Below are positions 38,557 to 46,722 of a DNA stretch of 64,000 nt, piece by piece. This stretch comes from Pengzhenrongella sicca (GTDB lineage: Bacteria; Actinomycetota; Actinomycetes; Actinomycetales; Cellulomonadaceae): the NCBI RefSeq assembly GCF_017569225.1, contig NZ_CP071868.1, positions 1,860,001 to 1,924,000 on the forward strand. The letters run 5' to 3'. A model generated the notes under the pieces. That model did not search any database. It saw nothing but the letters and a program-made list of their open reading frames with translations, and was not told where the DNA came from. The position numbers and the translations under genes are program-made. Each line of letters opens with the position of its first letter. Positions within the stretch are counted from its first letter, which is position 1.

Positions 38557-41348
38557 CCCGGCGGGCGGCGGGGTCCGCGCGGCGCAGGCACCGGGCGGAC
38601 CGATCGGCCCGGACCCGGCGCCTCGGCGCGGCGCTGGCGCACCTGCCACGGCAGGCCCGGGCGGACCTCTGGCCGCTGCTCGTCACGGTCGCCGTCGTCG
38701 CGGTGGTCGGGGCCGGCGCCAGTGTCGGCCCGCGCCTGCTCGCGGCGACGGCCGACGAAACGGTCCGGGTGGCGGTCGACACGACCGCCGCCTCGGACCT
38801 GACCGTGACGGCGCCGTTCACCGACGACTTCCGCATCGAGGGCCGGGCGCCGAGGGACACGGCGTTGATCGTCAAGTCCAACGCCAGCCGGATCGACGGT
38901 GCCCTGCCCGACGATCTCGCGCCGCTGTTCGCCGCGCCGCTCGTCACGGTCTCGACCGTCCGGCTCCCGCTGGCCATCCCGGACGGGCAGAACGAGGCGG
39001 TCCTGCGCCTCGCCTACGTCTGGGACGGCGCGGACGCGGCCGTCGACTGGGTCGAGGGCGGCGCTCCGGTCGCGGCTGCCCCGGCCGAGGCCTGGTCGGA
39101 CGACAGCGCGTGGCCCGTCCAGGTCGCGCTCTCGACCGAGGCTGCGGCCGCCCTGCGCGTGGGCGTCGGGGACCGGATCAACGTCTCGTACCCCAAGAGG
39201 CCGATCGAGGTCACCGTCAGCGGCGTCTTCCGCCCGACCGACGCTGGCGACCCGGTGTGGACGCAGGACCGGGACCTGCTGGCTCCCGTGACCCGCGGCT
39301 CCGGGCGCACCGCGCGGACGGAGATCGCCGCGCTGCTGTCCGCGCAGTCCCTGCCGGACGCCCGCCTGTCCCTCGACCCGCTCGACACCAGCACGACCTA
39401 CACCCTCGCGGTGCGCAGCGCCGCGATGACGTATGGCGACCTCGACTCGATCGTCGCGAACCTCGCCAAGCTCGAGGCGAGCCCGACCTCCCTCGACCTG
39501 ATCGCGACCGGCACGCGGGTGACCACGAGCCTGGACCACACGCTGCTCGCCGCGCAGGCGCGCATCCGGGCGGGGGGCGCGCAGGCCGCCGTGCTGCTCG
39601 TCGGGCTCGTTGCGACCGGCGCGGCGGTGCTGATCCTCGCCGCCGACGTGCTCACCCGCCGGCGAGCCGCCGTGCTGGTTCGGCACCGCGCCCGCGGCGC
39701 CTCGCTGCCCGCGATCGCGGCCTCGCTCCTGGTCGAGTCGCTGGCGCTCGCGGCGATCGGCGGCGCCCTGGGGCTCCTGCTCGCCGCCCTCGTCCGCCCG
39801 GGCCCACCGTCGTGGCCGTGGCTGGTTCCCGTGCTCGCCGTCGTCGCACTGGCCGGGCCCGTGCTCGGCACGCGCGCGGCCCGGGCCAGCGACGGCCGGC
39901 GGCGGCCGGCGGACCGCCGCCAACGCCGCGCGGACGGTCGGGTCCGCACCGTCCGGCGGGTCGCCCTCGAGGCGAGCGTCGCGCTGCTGGCCGTGGCGGG
40001 CCTGACCGCGCTCCGCCGCCGCGGCGTCACGGCCAGCGGCGGCACGGGCGCGGACCTGCTGCTCAGCGCGGCGCCGACGCTCGTCGCCGTCGCCGCGGCG
40101 ATGCTCGCCTATCGCGCCCTGCCCGCGCTCTTGCGGGGATCGCTCGCGATCGCCCGGCGGTTCCGGGGATCCGGGCCGTTGATCGCTGCCGCGCGCGCTC
40201 AGGCGGCGGGGGCCGCCGCGCTGCCGTTCGTCGCCCTGGTCCTGGCGACGACGCTGCTGAGCTTCGGCGCGACCCTGACCCAGACGATCCGGTCCGGGCA
40301 GGTCACCGGCTCGTGGGACACGGTGGGCGCCGACGTGCAGGTCCGCACCGGGTCCGACCCCGATCTCGCCGCGACCGCCCGCGTGCTCGCAGCCGCCGAC
40401 GGCGTGGACCTCGCGACCGCGCTCCGGGTCGACGACTTGGTGCAGCTGGTCGGCGCGCGTAGCCAGGACCGCGTGCGGGTCGTCGCGGTCGACGCCGCCG
40501 CGTACGAGCGGCTCCTGGCGACCACCCCGCTTGCGGACGCCCCGCAGCTGGCGCGGCTCGCCGGCGAACCCGGCGCCGAGACCGACGACCCGGTCCCGGC
40601 GCTGGTCAGCCCCGGCCTCGCCGGTGAGGGCGGAGCGATGTCTGTGCTCTGGCAGGAGCACACGATCCCGCTCGCCGTCGTCGGCGCCACCCCGGAGTTC
40701 GCGAGCTCCCTGAGCCCGAGCGCCAGCGCCGGGCAGGTCGAGGACACCGTCGTGGTCAGTGCGGCGGCGCTGGCCCTGGCGGCTGGCGAGCCAGTCGAGG
40801 CCGATACCTTGTGGGTCACGGGCGCGGGCGCCGACGCCGCCGTCGCGGGGGCCACGACCTGGGCCGACTCCACCGTGACCAGCCGGGCGCAGTGGCTCGC
40901 GGACCGCGCGACCGAGCCGCTGACGTCCGGCCTCATCCTCCTGGTGGCGAGCTCGATCGCGCTGCTCCTCGCATTCGCCGTGGTGACCGTCGTGCTGGCC
41001 GCCTCGGCGAGCGCCCCGGAACGCGCGTCGACGCAGGCGACCCTGCGCGTGCTCGGCCTTCGCCTCCGCGCCGCGGCCAGCGTGGCGCTCGGCGAGCTCG
41101 CCCCTGCGGTGCTGGTCGCGTGCCTGAGCGGCCTTGCGCTCGGCGCGGGGCTCGCGTCGGTCCTGATCGGCCCGCTCACGCTGCGCCTGGTCACCGGCCA
41201 GGCAGCGGAGCCGGCGCTCGTGCTGCCGTGGTGGGTGCTCGCCGCGCTCGTCCTGCTCGCAGGCACCGTCGCGCTGGTCGTGGCGGTCGAGTCCTCCGCC
41301 CGCCGGCGCGAGCGGCTTGGCCAAGTCCTGCGCGTCGGCAGCGGTTAG
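38553..41348 (+). CDS. large FtsX-like ABC permease 2
   Basis: 931 residues, GTG overlapping the previous stop. An Arg-rich N terminus (TRRAAGSARRRHRADRSART) is followed by a helix (WPLLVTVAVVAVVGAGASVG), a large extracytoplasmic MacB-like periplasmic core, an FtsX block (AAVLLVGLVATGAAVLILAA, RRRAAVLVRHRARGASLPAI) and a C-terminal FtsX block (LILLVASSIALLLAFAVVTV, LRVLGLRLRAAASVALGELA, VLPWWVLAALVLLAGTVALV). Probable partner of permease 1 in one complex. Confidence 0.85.
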   Translation: MTRRAAGSARRRHRADRSARTRRLGAALAHLPRQARADLWPLLVTVAVVAVVGAGASVGPRLLAATADETVRVAVDTTAASDLTVTAPFTDDFRIEGRAPRDTALIVKSNASRIDGALPDDLAPLFAAPLVTVSTVRLPLAIPDGQNEAVLRLAYVWDGADAAVDWVEGGAPVAAAPAEAWSDDSAWPVQVALSTEAAAALRVGVGDRINVSYPKRPIEVTVSGVFRPTDAGDPVWTQDRDLLAPVTRGSGRTARTEIAALLSAQSLPDARLSLDPLDTSTTYTLAVRSAAMTYGDLDSIVANLAKLEASPTSLDLIATGTRVTTSLDHTLLAAQARIRAGGAQAAVLLVGLVATGAAVLILAADVLTRRRAAVLVRHRARGASLPAIAASLLVESLALAAIGGALGLLLAALVRPGPPSWPWLVPVLAVVALAGPVLGTRAARASDGRRRPADRRQRRADGRVRTVRRVALEASVALLAVAGLTALRRRGVTASGGTGADLLLSAAPTLVAVAAAMLAYRALPALLRGSLAIARRFRGSGPLIAAARAQAAGAAALPFVALVLATTLLSFGATLTQTIRSGQVTGSWDTVGADVQVRTGSDPDLAATARVLAAADGVDLATALRVDDLVQLVGARSQDRVRVVAVDAAAYERLLATTPLADAPQLARLAGEPGAETDDPVPALVSPGLAGEGGAMSVLWQEHTIPLAVVGATPEFASSLSPSASAGQVEDTVVVSAAALALAAGEPVEADTLWVTGAGADAAVAGATTWADSTVTSRAQWLADRATEPLTSGLILLVASSIALLLAFAVVTVVLAASASAPERASTQATLRVLGLRLRAAASVALGELAPAVLVACLSGLALGAGLASVLIGPLTLRLVTGQAAEPALVLPWWVLAALVLLAGTVALVVAVESSARRRERLGQVLRVGSG

Positions 41349-41389
41349 CTGAGCCGGGGCGATGAGACTGGTCGGTACTGTTTTCAGTT

Positions 41390-42688
41390 ATGACGATTCC
41401 CGCGCCCCTCACGGCCCCGGCGACCGAGCCGCGCCGGCGTCGGCGTCGACGCCTGATCGTCGGGACCGCCGCGGTCGTGGCGATCGCGCTCGTCGCGGTC
41501 GGCGTCGTGTGGGCCAGGGGAGGGTTCAGCGCCGCTGTGCCGACCTCGGGGGCCCCCGGGTTCACGATGCGCGGAGACCTCGCCGCCGACCAGGGGCTGC
41601 TCGACGCGGCCAGGCGCGAGTGGGCCCGCGCCTCGGACAAGGACCGGCGACCCGCGGGCGAGGTGACCGCGCTCTGGGCCGGCACCGTTTCCACCCGCGT
41701 GCTGGACGGGGGCGGCTACGTCCCGCCCGCGGCGGCGGACGAGGCCGACGTCGTCGTGCTGATCGACGACGATCATCTCGCCACGGTCGCGCGCTTCCGC
41801 GACGGCTCCGGCGGGGGATCGGGGAAGACCGCGCTGTATCACTGGGCGGCCCGACCGACGTTCCTGTCCACCACCCTGGACGTCGGCGCGGGCCTGGTCC
41901 TGCTCGCGGACTACCGCACGGTCGAGCCCGACGGGCTGACCTCGACGAAGGACGGCAACGACTGGCACCAGGTCGACGTCGCGCTGCAGGACGGGCTCCT
42001 GCAGCGCGACGCGCAGGACGACGACCTCGTCACCGTCCGGGTCGTCGACGAGGGGGTGCTCCTGATCGACGAGTTCGCCTCGACCTTCTACCGGCTGACC
42101 GACGCCGTGCCCGCGGGCGGTGGCGAGGACCCGTCGTGGGCCGCGCTGAGCGACCCCGCCCGGGCCTCGGACGCGCGCGCGGCCGTGCTCGAGGCGGGCG
42201 AGGCCGCGGTCGCCGCCTGGAGGGACGCCCCGGTCGACCAGACCGCGACGTGGATCGCCGACGTCGAGCTGGACGGCGGGCTGCCCGGCACCGTCTTCGC
42301 CGTGGGGTCCGCGGACGTGGACACGTTCGCCGTCCTCGCCCTCGGGACGGGCGGGGACAGCGCCGTCCCGGGAACCGTGCTCGGCAAGCATCTGAGCGGG
42401 TACGGGTCGCCGGGCACCGCGGCGCGCATCCCGCCGCTCGGCGCGGCCTGGGTGTCGACCGGCGACGGCGACGCGCAGCTCGTCGTCGTCGGCACCGAGT
42501 CCGTGACGTCCCTGGACATCCAGATCGGCACGGAGCGCACCACGGTCGCCGGCCGCATCGCCGTCCTGGCTCAGCCTGCGGAGCGGGCGTGGGTCAGCAC
42601 CGGAGACCCCCAGGACAGCGAGCTGCCCCAGTACGCGGTCGTCGGCCAGACCGCCGACGGCTGGCCCGTCCCGCTCGACGGGCACTGA
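41390..42688 (+). CDS. membrane-anchored extracytoplasmic protein of unknown function
   Basis: 432 residues. An Arg-rich segment (RRRRRRRLIVG) and a single hydrophobic helix (TAAVVAIALVAVGVVWA, residues ~25-42) place the rest outside the cell. The exterior part is an acidic, beta-rich domain (VVVLIDDDHLATVARFRDGS, YHWAARPTFLSTTLDVGAGL, DLVTVRVVDEGVLLIDEFAS) with no recognised catalytic motif. It begins 41 bases after permease 2 in the same direction and may be an accessory protein of that ABC system (inference from position only). Confidence 0.7.
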   Translation: MTIPAPLTAPATEPRRRRRRRLIVGTAAVVAIALVAVGVVWARGGFSAAVPTSGAPGFTMRGDLAADQGLLDAARREWARASDKDRRPAGEVTALWAGTVSTRVLDGGGYVPPAAADEADVVVLIDDDHLATVARFRDGSGGGSGKTALYHWAARPTFLSTTLDVGAGLVLLADYRTVEPDGLTSTKDGNDWHQVDVALQDGLLQRDAQDDDLVTVRVVDEGVLLIDEFASTFYRLTDAVPAGGGEDPSWAALSDPARASDARAAVLEAGEAAVAAWRDAPVDQTATWIADVELDGGLPGTVFAVGSADVDTFAVLALGTGGDSAVPGTVLGKHLSGYGSPGTAARIPPLGAAWVSTGDGDAQLVVVGTESVTSLDIQIGTERTTVAGRIAVLAQPAERAWVSTGDPQDSELPQYAVVGQTADGWPVPLDGH

Positions 42689-42702
42689 CGCCGGCCGCCA
42701 CC

Positions 42703-43167
42703 TCAGCGGGTGGCGCGCTCGCTGTTCGCGGTCGGGCGGCACACCAGCACCGGGCAGGGCGCGGAGTGCTGCACCCGGGATGCGGTGCTGCCGAGCAGGA
42801 TCGTCCTGGTCAGGCCGCGGCTGCCCGAGGCGAGGGAGATCAGGTCGGCGTCGACGTCCTCGGCCGCCCGGATGATCTCCTGGGCCGGCGAGCCGCTGCG
42901 GACCTGCGTGTGGATGGTCGGCCCCCACCCGGCGAACTCCGCGGCCACCAGGTCGACCGCGACCCGCGCGTCCCGGGCGAAGCTGAGCTCGGTGAGCTCG
43001 GTCGGCGGCTGGTCGCCCAGCTCGTTGGCGAACGGGACCGCGGCATACGGGCTCACCACCGCGACGATCGTCACGTCGGTGATCTCTCGAGAGTCGGCGA
43101 TCCACTTGAACTGCCGGGCCCCGACCAGCGAGGCCCGCGAGCCGTCCGTGGCGACGATGACGTGCAT
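42703..43167 (-). CDS. universal stress protein (UspA family)
   Basis: 154 residues, a single Usp domain. It starts MHVIVATDGSRASLVGARQF with the conserved Asp of ATDGS, and carries the nucleotide-binding loop DLISLASGSRGLTRTILLGS and the closing HSAPCPVLVCRP. Such ATP-binding Usp proteins modulate partner activity under stress. It lies five bases downstream of the APC permease gene in the same operon, a frequent pairing in which the Usp may regulate the transporter. Confidence 0.9.
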   Translation of the reverse strand: MHVIVATDGSRASLVGARQFKWIADSREITDVTIVAVVSPYAAVPFANELGDQPPTELTELSFARDARVAVDLVAAEFAGWGPTIHTQVRSGSPAQEIIRAAEDVDADLISLASGSRGLTRTILLGSTASRVQHSAPCPVLVCRPTANSERATR

Positions 43168-43172
43168 GGAGA

Positions 43173-44642
43173 TCAGAACTCCTTGTTCGCGGGGGGCGGT
43201 TCGATGGGCGCGATCTCGCCGGGCTCGGCGTCCGGGGGTCGCAGCCGCTTCTTGCCGAAGAACTTCTCAAGCAGGAACAGCACGAGACCGACGGCCAGCA
43301 GGCCGGCGACCCAGTAGAGCGCGGCCGGGTCGTCGATCAGCGTGTAGGCCAGCACCGCCAGGTTGCCGACGATCCCGACGTACAGCAGCGGGGTGTTCGC
43401 CCGGTAGGTGCCGTCGGTCTCGTCCCGGCCGCGCAGCTTCAGGCAGGCGACGATGACCAGCGCGTAGATGAACAGCAGGAACACCACGGTGATGGTGGCC
43501 AGGCGATCGACGACGTTGAGCTGTTGGTCTTCGGGTAGCCCGACCTGGCTCGTTCGGATCACCGCCCCGATCACGAGCAGCGCGCCGACGATCGCGGCGC
43601 CGAAGAAGAGCGCGACGTAGGGGCTGCGGCGGGTCGGGTGGATCTTTGCGAACACCGCCGGCACGACGTCCTCGCGGGCCATGCCGTACAGGATTCGCGA
43701 CTGCGCGACCACGGTGACCAGCGCCGTGTTGCTGATGGCGATCATGGCGATGATGCCGAAGATGACCAGCATCACCGCGGCCGGGATGATGAAGAGGTCA
43801 GCGCGGATGACCTCGAGCAGCGTCTCGCCGGCCAGCGTCTCGATCGGAACCGCCAGGGCGGCGGAGATGGAGACCAGGACGTACACCACGCCGGCGGTCA
43901 TCATGCCGCCGATCAATGCGCGCGGGAACGCGCGTTTCGGGTCGATGGTCTCCTCGGCCACGTTGGCGGCGTTCTCGAAGCCGGTCATCGCGAAGAACGC
44001 CAGCGACACCCCGGCGAGCACGGCGATGATCGGCGAACCCTCGGCGCTGAACTCGAGCAGCACGCTCGGCTCGCCGACGCCGGTGACCAGGGCGATGATG
44101 CCGATGATGACGACGATGATGAGACCGCTCACCTCGATGAATGTCATGACGACGTTCGCCACCACGGACTCGGTGATCCCGATGAGGTTGATGATCGTGA
44201 TGACCGCCACGAAGAGCAGCGCGACGATGGTGGCGGCCCAGATGGAATCCTCGGACAACCCCACCAGGCCGGCGAAGTACTTCACGAAGCCCGAGGCCAG
44301 GGACCCCACCGCGGCCATGTTGGCCGACAACATGCAGATGGTGATGAAGAACGTCAGTGCGGGGCTTCGGAAGGCCTTGTTGATGTACAGCGAGGCGCCG
44401 GCCGCCTGCGGGTACTTGGTCACGAGCTCCGCGTAGGCGAGCCCGGTGACGGTCGCGATCGCGACCCCGACCAGAAAGGCCATCCAGAAGGCGCCGCCGA
44501 CGGCCGCGGCGACGAGGCCGACGAGCACGTAGATCCCGGAGCCGAGGACGTCGCCGACCACGTAGAAATACAGCTGTTTGGCGGTGATCGAGCGCTTCAG
44601 CTCGCTTTGTGGTGCGCTGGCCGCGGTGACTGGAATGGTCAT
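43173..44642 (-). CDS. APC-superfamily amino acid permease
   Basis: 489 residues from the ATG at 44642; the open frame extends upstream through the terminator hairpin, so the longer version is rejected. Around twelve to fourteen hydrophobic helices begin with LYFYVVGDVLGSGIYVLVGL, the APC helix-1 motif. Further marks are FWMAFLVGVAIATVTGLAYA, FFAMTGFENAANVAEETIDP and ILYGMAREDVVPAVFAKIHP. The C terminus is hydrophilic and Pro-rich. The substrate is probably an amino acid or polyamine. A TACGGT -10 lies seven bases before the ATG on the minus strand, suggesting leaderless transcription. Operon with the downstream Usp gene. Confidence 0.88.
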   Translation of the reverse strand: MTIPVTAASAPQSELKRSITAKQLYFYVVGDVLGSGIYVLVGLVAAAVGGAFWMAFLVGVAIATVTGLAYAELVTKYPQAAGASLYINKAFRSPALTFFITICMLSANMAAVGSLASGFVKYFAGLVGLSEDSIWAATIVALLFVAVITIINLIGITESVVANVVMTFIEVSGLIIVVIIGIIALVTGVGEPSVLLEFSAEGSPIIAVLAGVSLAFFAMTGFENAANVAEETIDPKRAFPRALIGGMMTAGVVYVLVSISAALAVPIETLAGETLLEVIRADLFIIPAAVMLVIFGIIAMIAISNTALVTVVAQSRILYGMAREDVVPAVFAKIHPTRRSPYVALFFGAAIVGALLVIGAVIRTSQVGLPEDQQLNVVDRLATITVVFLLFIYALVIVACLKLRGRDETDGTYRANTPLLYVGIVGNLAVLAYTLIDDPAALYWVAGLLAVGLVLFLLEKFFGKKRLRPPDAEPGEIAPIEPPPANKEF

Positions 44643-44692
44643 GCGGGCAACCGTACTGTGAGGTGTGTTACATCTGCATTTCGAAAGCAAAC

Positions 44693-44743
44693 CGGTTGTG
44701 GTCAGGATCGGAGCCTCTGATGCACCGATCCTGACCACAACCG
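44693..44743 (-). terminator. intrinsic terminator after the DUF2249 operon
   Basis: Perfect 19-bp arms (44693-44711 and 44725-44743, CGGTTGTGGTCAGGATCGG and its complement) enclose a 13-base loop. Read on the minus strand it follows the DUF2249 gene stop at 44755 by 11 bases and is followed by a T-rich stretch (TTTGCTTTCG), so it fits a rho-independent terminator for that operon. Confidence 0.85.
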
Positions 44744-44754
44744 AAACGCTCCGT

Positions 44755-45282
44755 CTAGGCCGCGGCGATGCGCCCGATCCGCACGCGCCACACCTCGGGC
44801 CCCTCCTCGAGGTACTCCCACGAGTACTCGCCCGGGTTCTCGGCGGCGAGCTGGTAGCCGAGCGGCTTCGGGTCGTGGTCGTTGACGAGGACGAACGCCG
44901 TGCCGGTCGGCAGCCCCGCGAAGGTGTCGAAGATCAATGCGTGCCGCACGCGGGGGATCTCGGTCCGGACGTCGATCAGGCGATCGGTCGTGGGCATGGG
45001 GGAGTCCTCCGGGGTTGTCGGGGCTGTCAGGGAGATCGGTGTGGCGGCCGCAGCGTCGAGCCGCTGCTCGAGCAGTGCGACGTGGTGCATGGTTCCGTCG
45101 AGGCGCTGGGCCTGGACCGGATGGGTGTGCCGGAGCAGCACCCAGGCGTCCGCCGCGAGCCGGCCCGCGCGGTGCGGCTGACCGGCCTGCCCGAGCTCGC
45201 GGCAGGCCCGCGCAAGAACGCGCGTGAGCCCGTCGACGAGGTCGCCGTCCGCCGTCCGGGCGGCCGCGGCCTCAGCCGGCAC
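44755..45282 (-). CDS. DUF2249 domain protein with helical N-terminal domain
   Basis: 175 residues, GTG start overlapping the upstream DUF2249 gene by 11 bases. Residues ~15-80 are helical (LVDGLTRVLARACRELGQAG, LAADAWVLLRHTHPVQAQRL). Residues ~100-170 form DUF2249: DVRTEIPRVRHALIFDTFAG, GTAFVLVNDHDPKPLGYQLA, WEYLEEGPEVWRVRIGRI. DUF2249 proteins are small TusA-like or hemerythrin-associated proteins frequently found next to nitric-oxide and nitrite genes, as here. The biochemical role is unknown. It is the second gene of the minus-strand pair divergent from the NirK operon. Confidence 0.8.
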   Translation of the reverse strand: MPAEAAAARTADGDLVDGLTRVLARACRELGQAGQPHRAGRLAADAWVLLRHTHPVQAQRLDGTMHHVALLEQRLDAAAATPISLTAPTTPEDSPMPTTDRLIDVRTEIPRVRHALIFDTFAGLPTGTAFVLVNDHDPKPLGYQLAAENPGEYSWEYLEEGPEVWRVRIGRIAAA

Positions 45283-45586
45283 GGGTGATCTCGACCCGCC
45301 ACACGAGCGGGCCCGCCTCGAGGTACGACCAGACGAACGCGTCGGGCCACAGCGCCTCGGTCTGGTAACGCAGCGGCTTGGGGTCGTGGTCGTTACGGAT
45401 CACGAAGCTCTCGCCGGCCGCGAGCTGGCCGAGGCGCGCGAAGATGACCTCGTGCCGCGACCCGTGCGGCAGCGTGCGGACGTCGAGCTCGTGCTCGCCC
45501 GCACCGTCCCGGGGCGTGGCCGCGGCGTCGGCGGCGGGCTCGGCCGGCGGCCGGCTGAACGAGATCTGGTGGGTTTCGAGCGACAT
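45272..45586 (-). CDS. DUF2249 domain protein
   Basis: 104 residues from the ATG at 45586, which follows AGGAGACCCTCG. The core ELDVRTLPHGSRHEVIFARL, then GESFVIRNDHDPKPLRYQTE and WSYLEAGPLVWRVEITRAG is a complete DUF2249 domain sharing the NDHDPKPLxYQ motif with its neighbour, so the two are tandem paralogues. It is divergent from the Cys-containing regulator of the NirK operon; co-regulation through the shared 45587-45667 region is likely. Confidence 0.82.
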   Translation of the reverse strand: MSLETHQISFSRPPAEPAADAAATPRDGAGEHELDVRTLPHGSRHEVIFARLGQLAAGESFVIRNDHDPKPLRYQTEALWPDAFVWSYLEAGPLVWRVEITRAG

Positions 45587-45635
45587 CGAGGGTCTCCTGA
45601 GGCAGTGGTGCATGGGGCTCGTGCGGCCCGAGTTG

Positions 45636-45667
45636 TTTTTACTACAGATTCAGGGAAAACTACAGCC
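45636..45667. promoter_or_regulatory. AT-rich divergent control region with direct repeats
   Basis: ACTACAG occurs at 45641-45647 and again at 45659-45665, 18 bases apart and on the same face of the helix, in an unusually AT-rich stretch (TTTTTACTACAG then GGAAAACTACAG). It lies directly before the regulator's GTG at 45668 and upstream of the divergent DUF2249 pair. It is a candidate binding site for that regulator; core promoter elements are not certain. Confidence 0.45.
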
Positions 45668-46387
45668 GTGGCCCTTGAACCGATCGACTCGCGCACCCAC
45701 CGAGTGCTGTCCGGCGTCAGCCGCGTCGCCGTCCTCGAGGCGCTGCGCGCGGGCCCGGATCCGCTGGACGTGGAGTCCCTCGCCGGTCGGGTCGGCCTGC
45801 ACCCCAACACGGTGCGTTCCCACCTCGACCAGCTCGTCGAGGCGGGCCTGGTCACCTCCTCGATCCAGCCGCGGACGACGCCGGGCCGCCCCCGGCTGCA
45901 GTTCCGCGCGGTCGCCGCGGCCGACGCCGGGCCGGCGGACTCGTACAAGGTGCTCGCCGAGATCCTCGCGAGCGGCATCCGCGGCGCCGGGAGCGAGCCC
46001 GGCGAGGTCGCCGTGGCGGCCGGCCGCCAGTGGGGTCATCAGGTCGCACCCGACCACGGCGGCACGCCCGACGCCGCCGCCGCGCTCGGGCACATCGTGA
46101 CGCTGCTCGACGACATCGGGTTCGCCCCGACGGTCAGCGCGACCCCCGACCCGACCGCGCCCACCGTGATCGAGCTGCACCGGTGCCCGTTCATGGACGT
46201 CGCGCGCGAGCACACCGACGTCGTCTGCGCCGTCCACCTTGGCCTCATCCAGGGCGCGCTGGACCAGATGCACGCACCGCCGACAGCGGTGCGCCTCGAA
46301 CCGTTCGTGCGGCGCGACCTGTGTCTCGTGCACGTCTCGCCCGTGCCGGTCGGCAGCACGGCCGACGCCATCGGCGCCGGCGCATGA
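45668..46387 (+). CDS. winged-helix regulator (COG2345/ArsR-like) with Cys-containing sensor domain
   Basis: 239 residues from a GTG with no ribosome site. Residues ~12-65 are a winged helix (SRVAVLEALRAGPDPLDVES, LAGRVGLHPNTVRSHLDQLV). The C-terminal domain ends in HRCPFMDVAREHTDVVCAVH with Cys173 and Cys187 plus Cys219, like the metal/Fe-S-binding region of COG2345 regulators related to SufR. This suggests an Fe-S-based nitric oxide or redox sensor (inference). It is the first gene of the operon that ends with the copper nitrite reductase and is divergent from two DUF2249 genes. Confidence 0.8.
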   Translation: MALEPIDSRTHRVLSGVSRVAVLEALRAGPDPLDVESLAGRVGLHPNTVRSHLDQLVEAGLVTSSIQPRTTPGRPRLQFRAVAAADAGPADSYKVLAEILASGIRGAGSEPGEVAVAAGRQWGHQVAPDHGGTPDAAAALGHIVTLLDDIGFAPTVSATPDPTAPTVIELHRCPFMDVAREHTDVVCAVHLGLIQGALDQMHAPPTAVRLEPFVRRDLCLVHVSPVPVGSTADAIGAGA

Positions 46388-46722
46388 GCCGCGAGCCGCT
46401 CGCGGTGACCGCGCTGCTCGGCGCCGGGACCGAGGTCGAGCAGCTGCGCTACGCGCTGCGCGACGTCATCGACCCCGAGCTCGGGATCGACATCGTCTCC
46501 CTCGGGCTCGTGTACGGGCTCGAGCTCACCGACCGGGTCGCTGCGGTCCTGCTCACGACGACGACGCCGGCCTGCCCGCTGGGCGAGTACCTCACCGACG
46601 AGATCACGCGCGTCCTGCTCGCCGGCGGCGCCGTGGACCGCGTCGAGGTCGTGCTCACGCACGTGCCCGCCTGGACGCCGGACCTCATGAGCGCCGAGAC
46701 GAAGCAGGCGTTCGGATGGTGA
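46384..46722 (+). CDS. DUF59 / SufT-like metal-sulfur cluster assembly protein
   Basis: 112 residues, ATG overlapping the regulator stop (ATGA). The MIP18/DUF59 signature is clear: LRYALRDVIDPELGIDIVSL, GLVYGLELTDRVAAVLLTTT, TPACPLGEYLTDEITRVLLA with the conserved Cys, and VLTHVPAWTPDLMSAETKQA. Members help mature Fe-S proteins or act with other metal-sulfur enzymes. In this operon it may serve repair of nitric-oxide-damaged clusters, including one in the regulator (inference). Confidence 0.85.
   Translation: MSREPLAVTALLGAGTEVEQLRYALRDVIDPELGIDIVSLGLVYGLELTDRVAAVLLTTTTPACPLGEYLTDEITRVLLAGGAVDRVEVVLTHVPAWTPDLMSAETKQAFGW

Noticed and set aside
37905-41324. Minus-strand frame of 1139 codons
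   Set aside because: Antisense to the FtsX permeases, which show membrane helices and coupled starts; the antisense product is an Arg/Gly/Ala mixture.
43173-44738. Longer start for the APC permease (521 residues)
   Set aside because: The extra 32 codons pass through the 44693-44743 terminator hairpin and a TACGGT promoter element lies just before the ATG at 44642.
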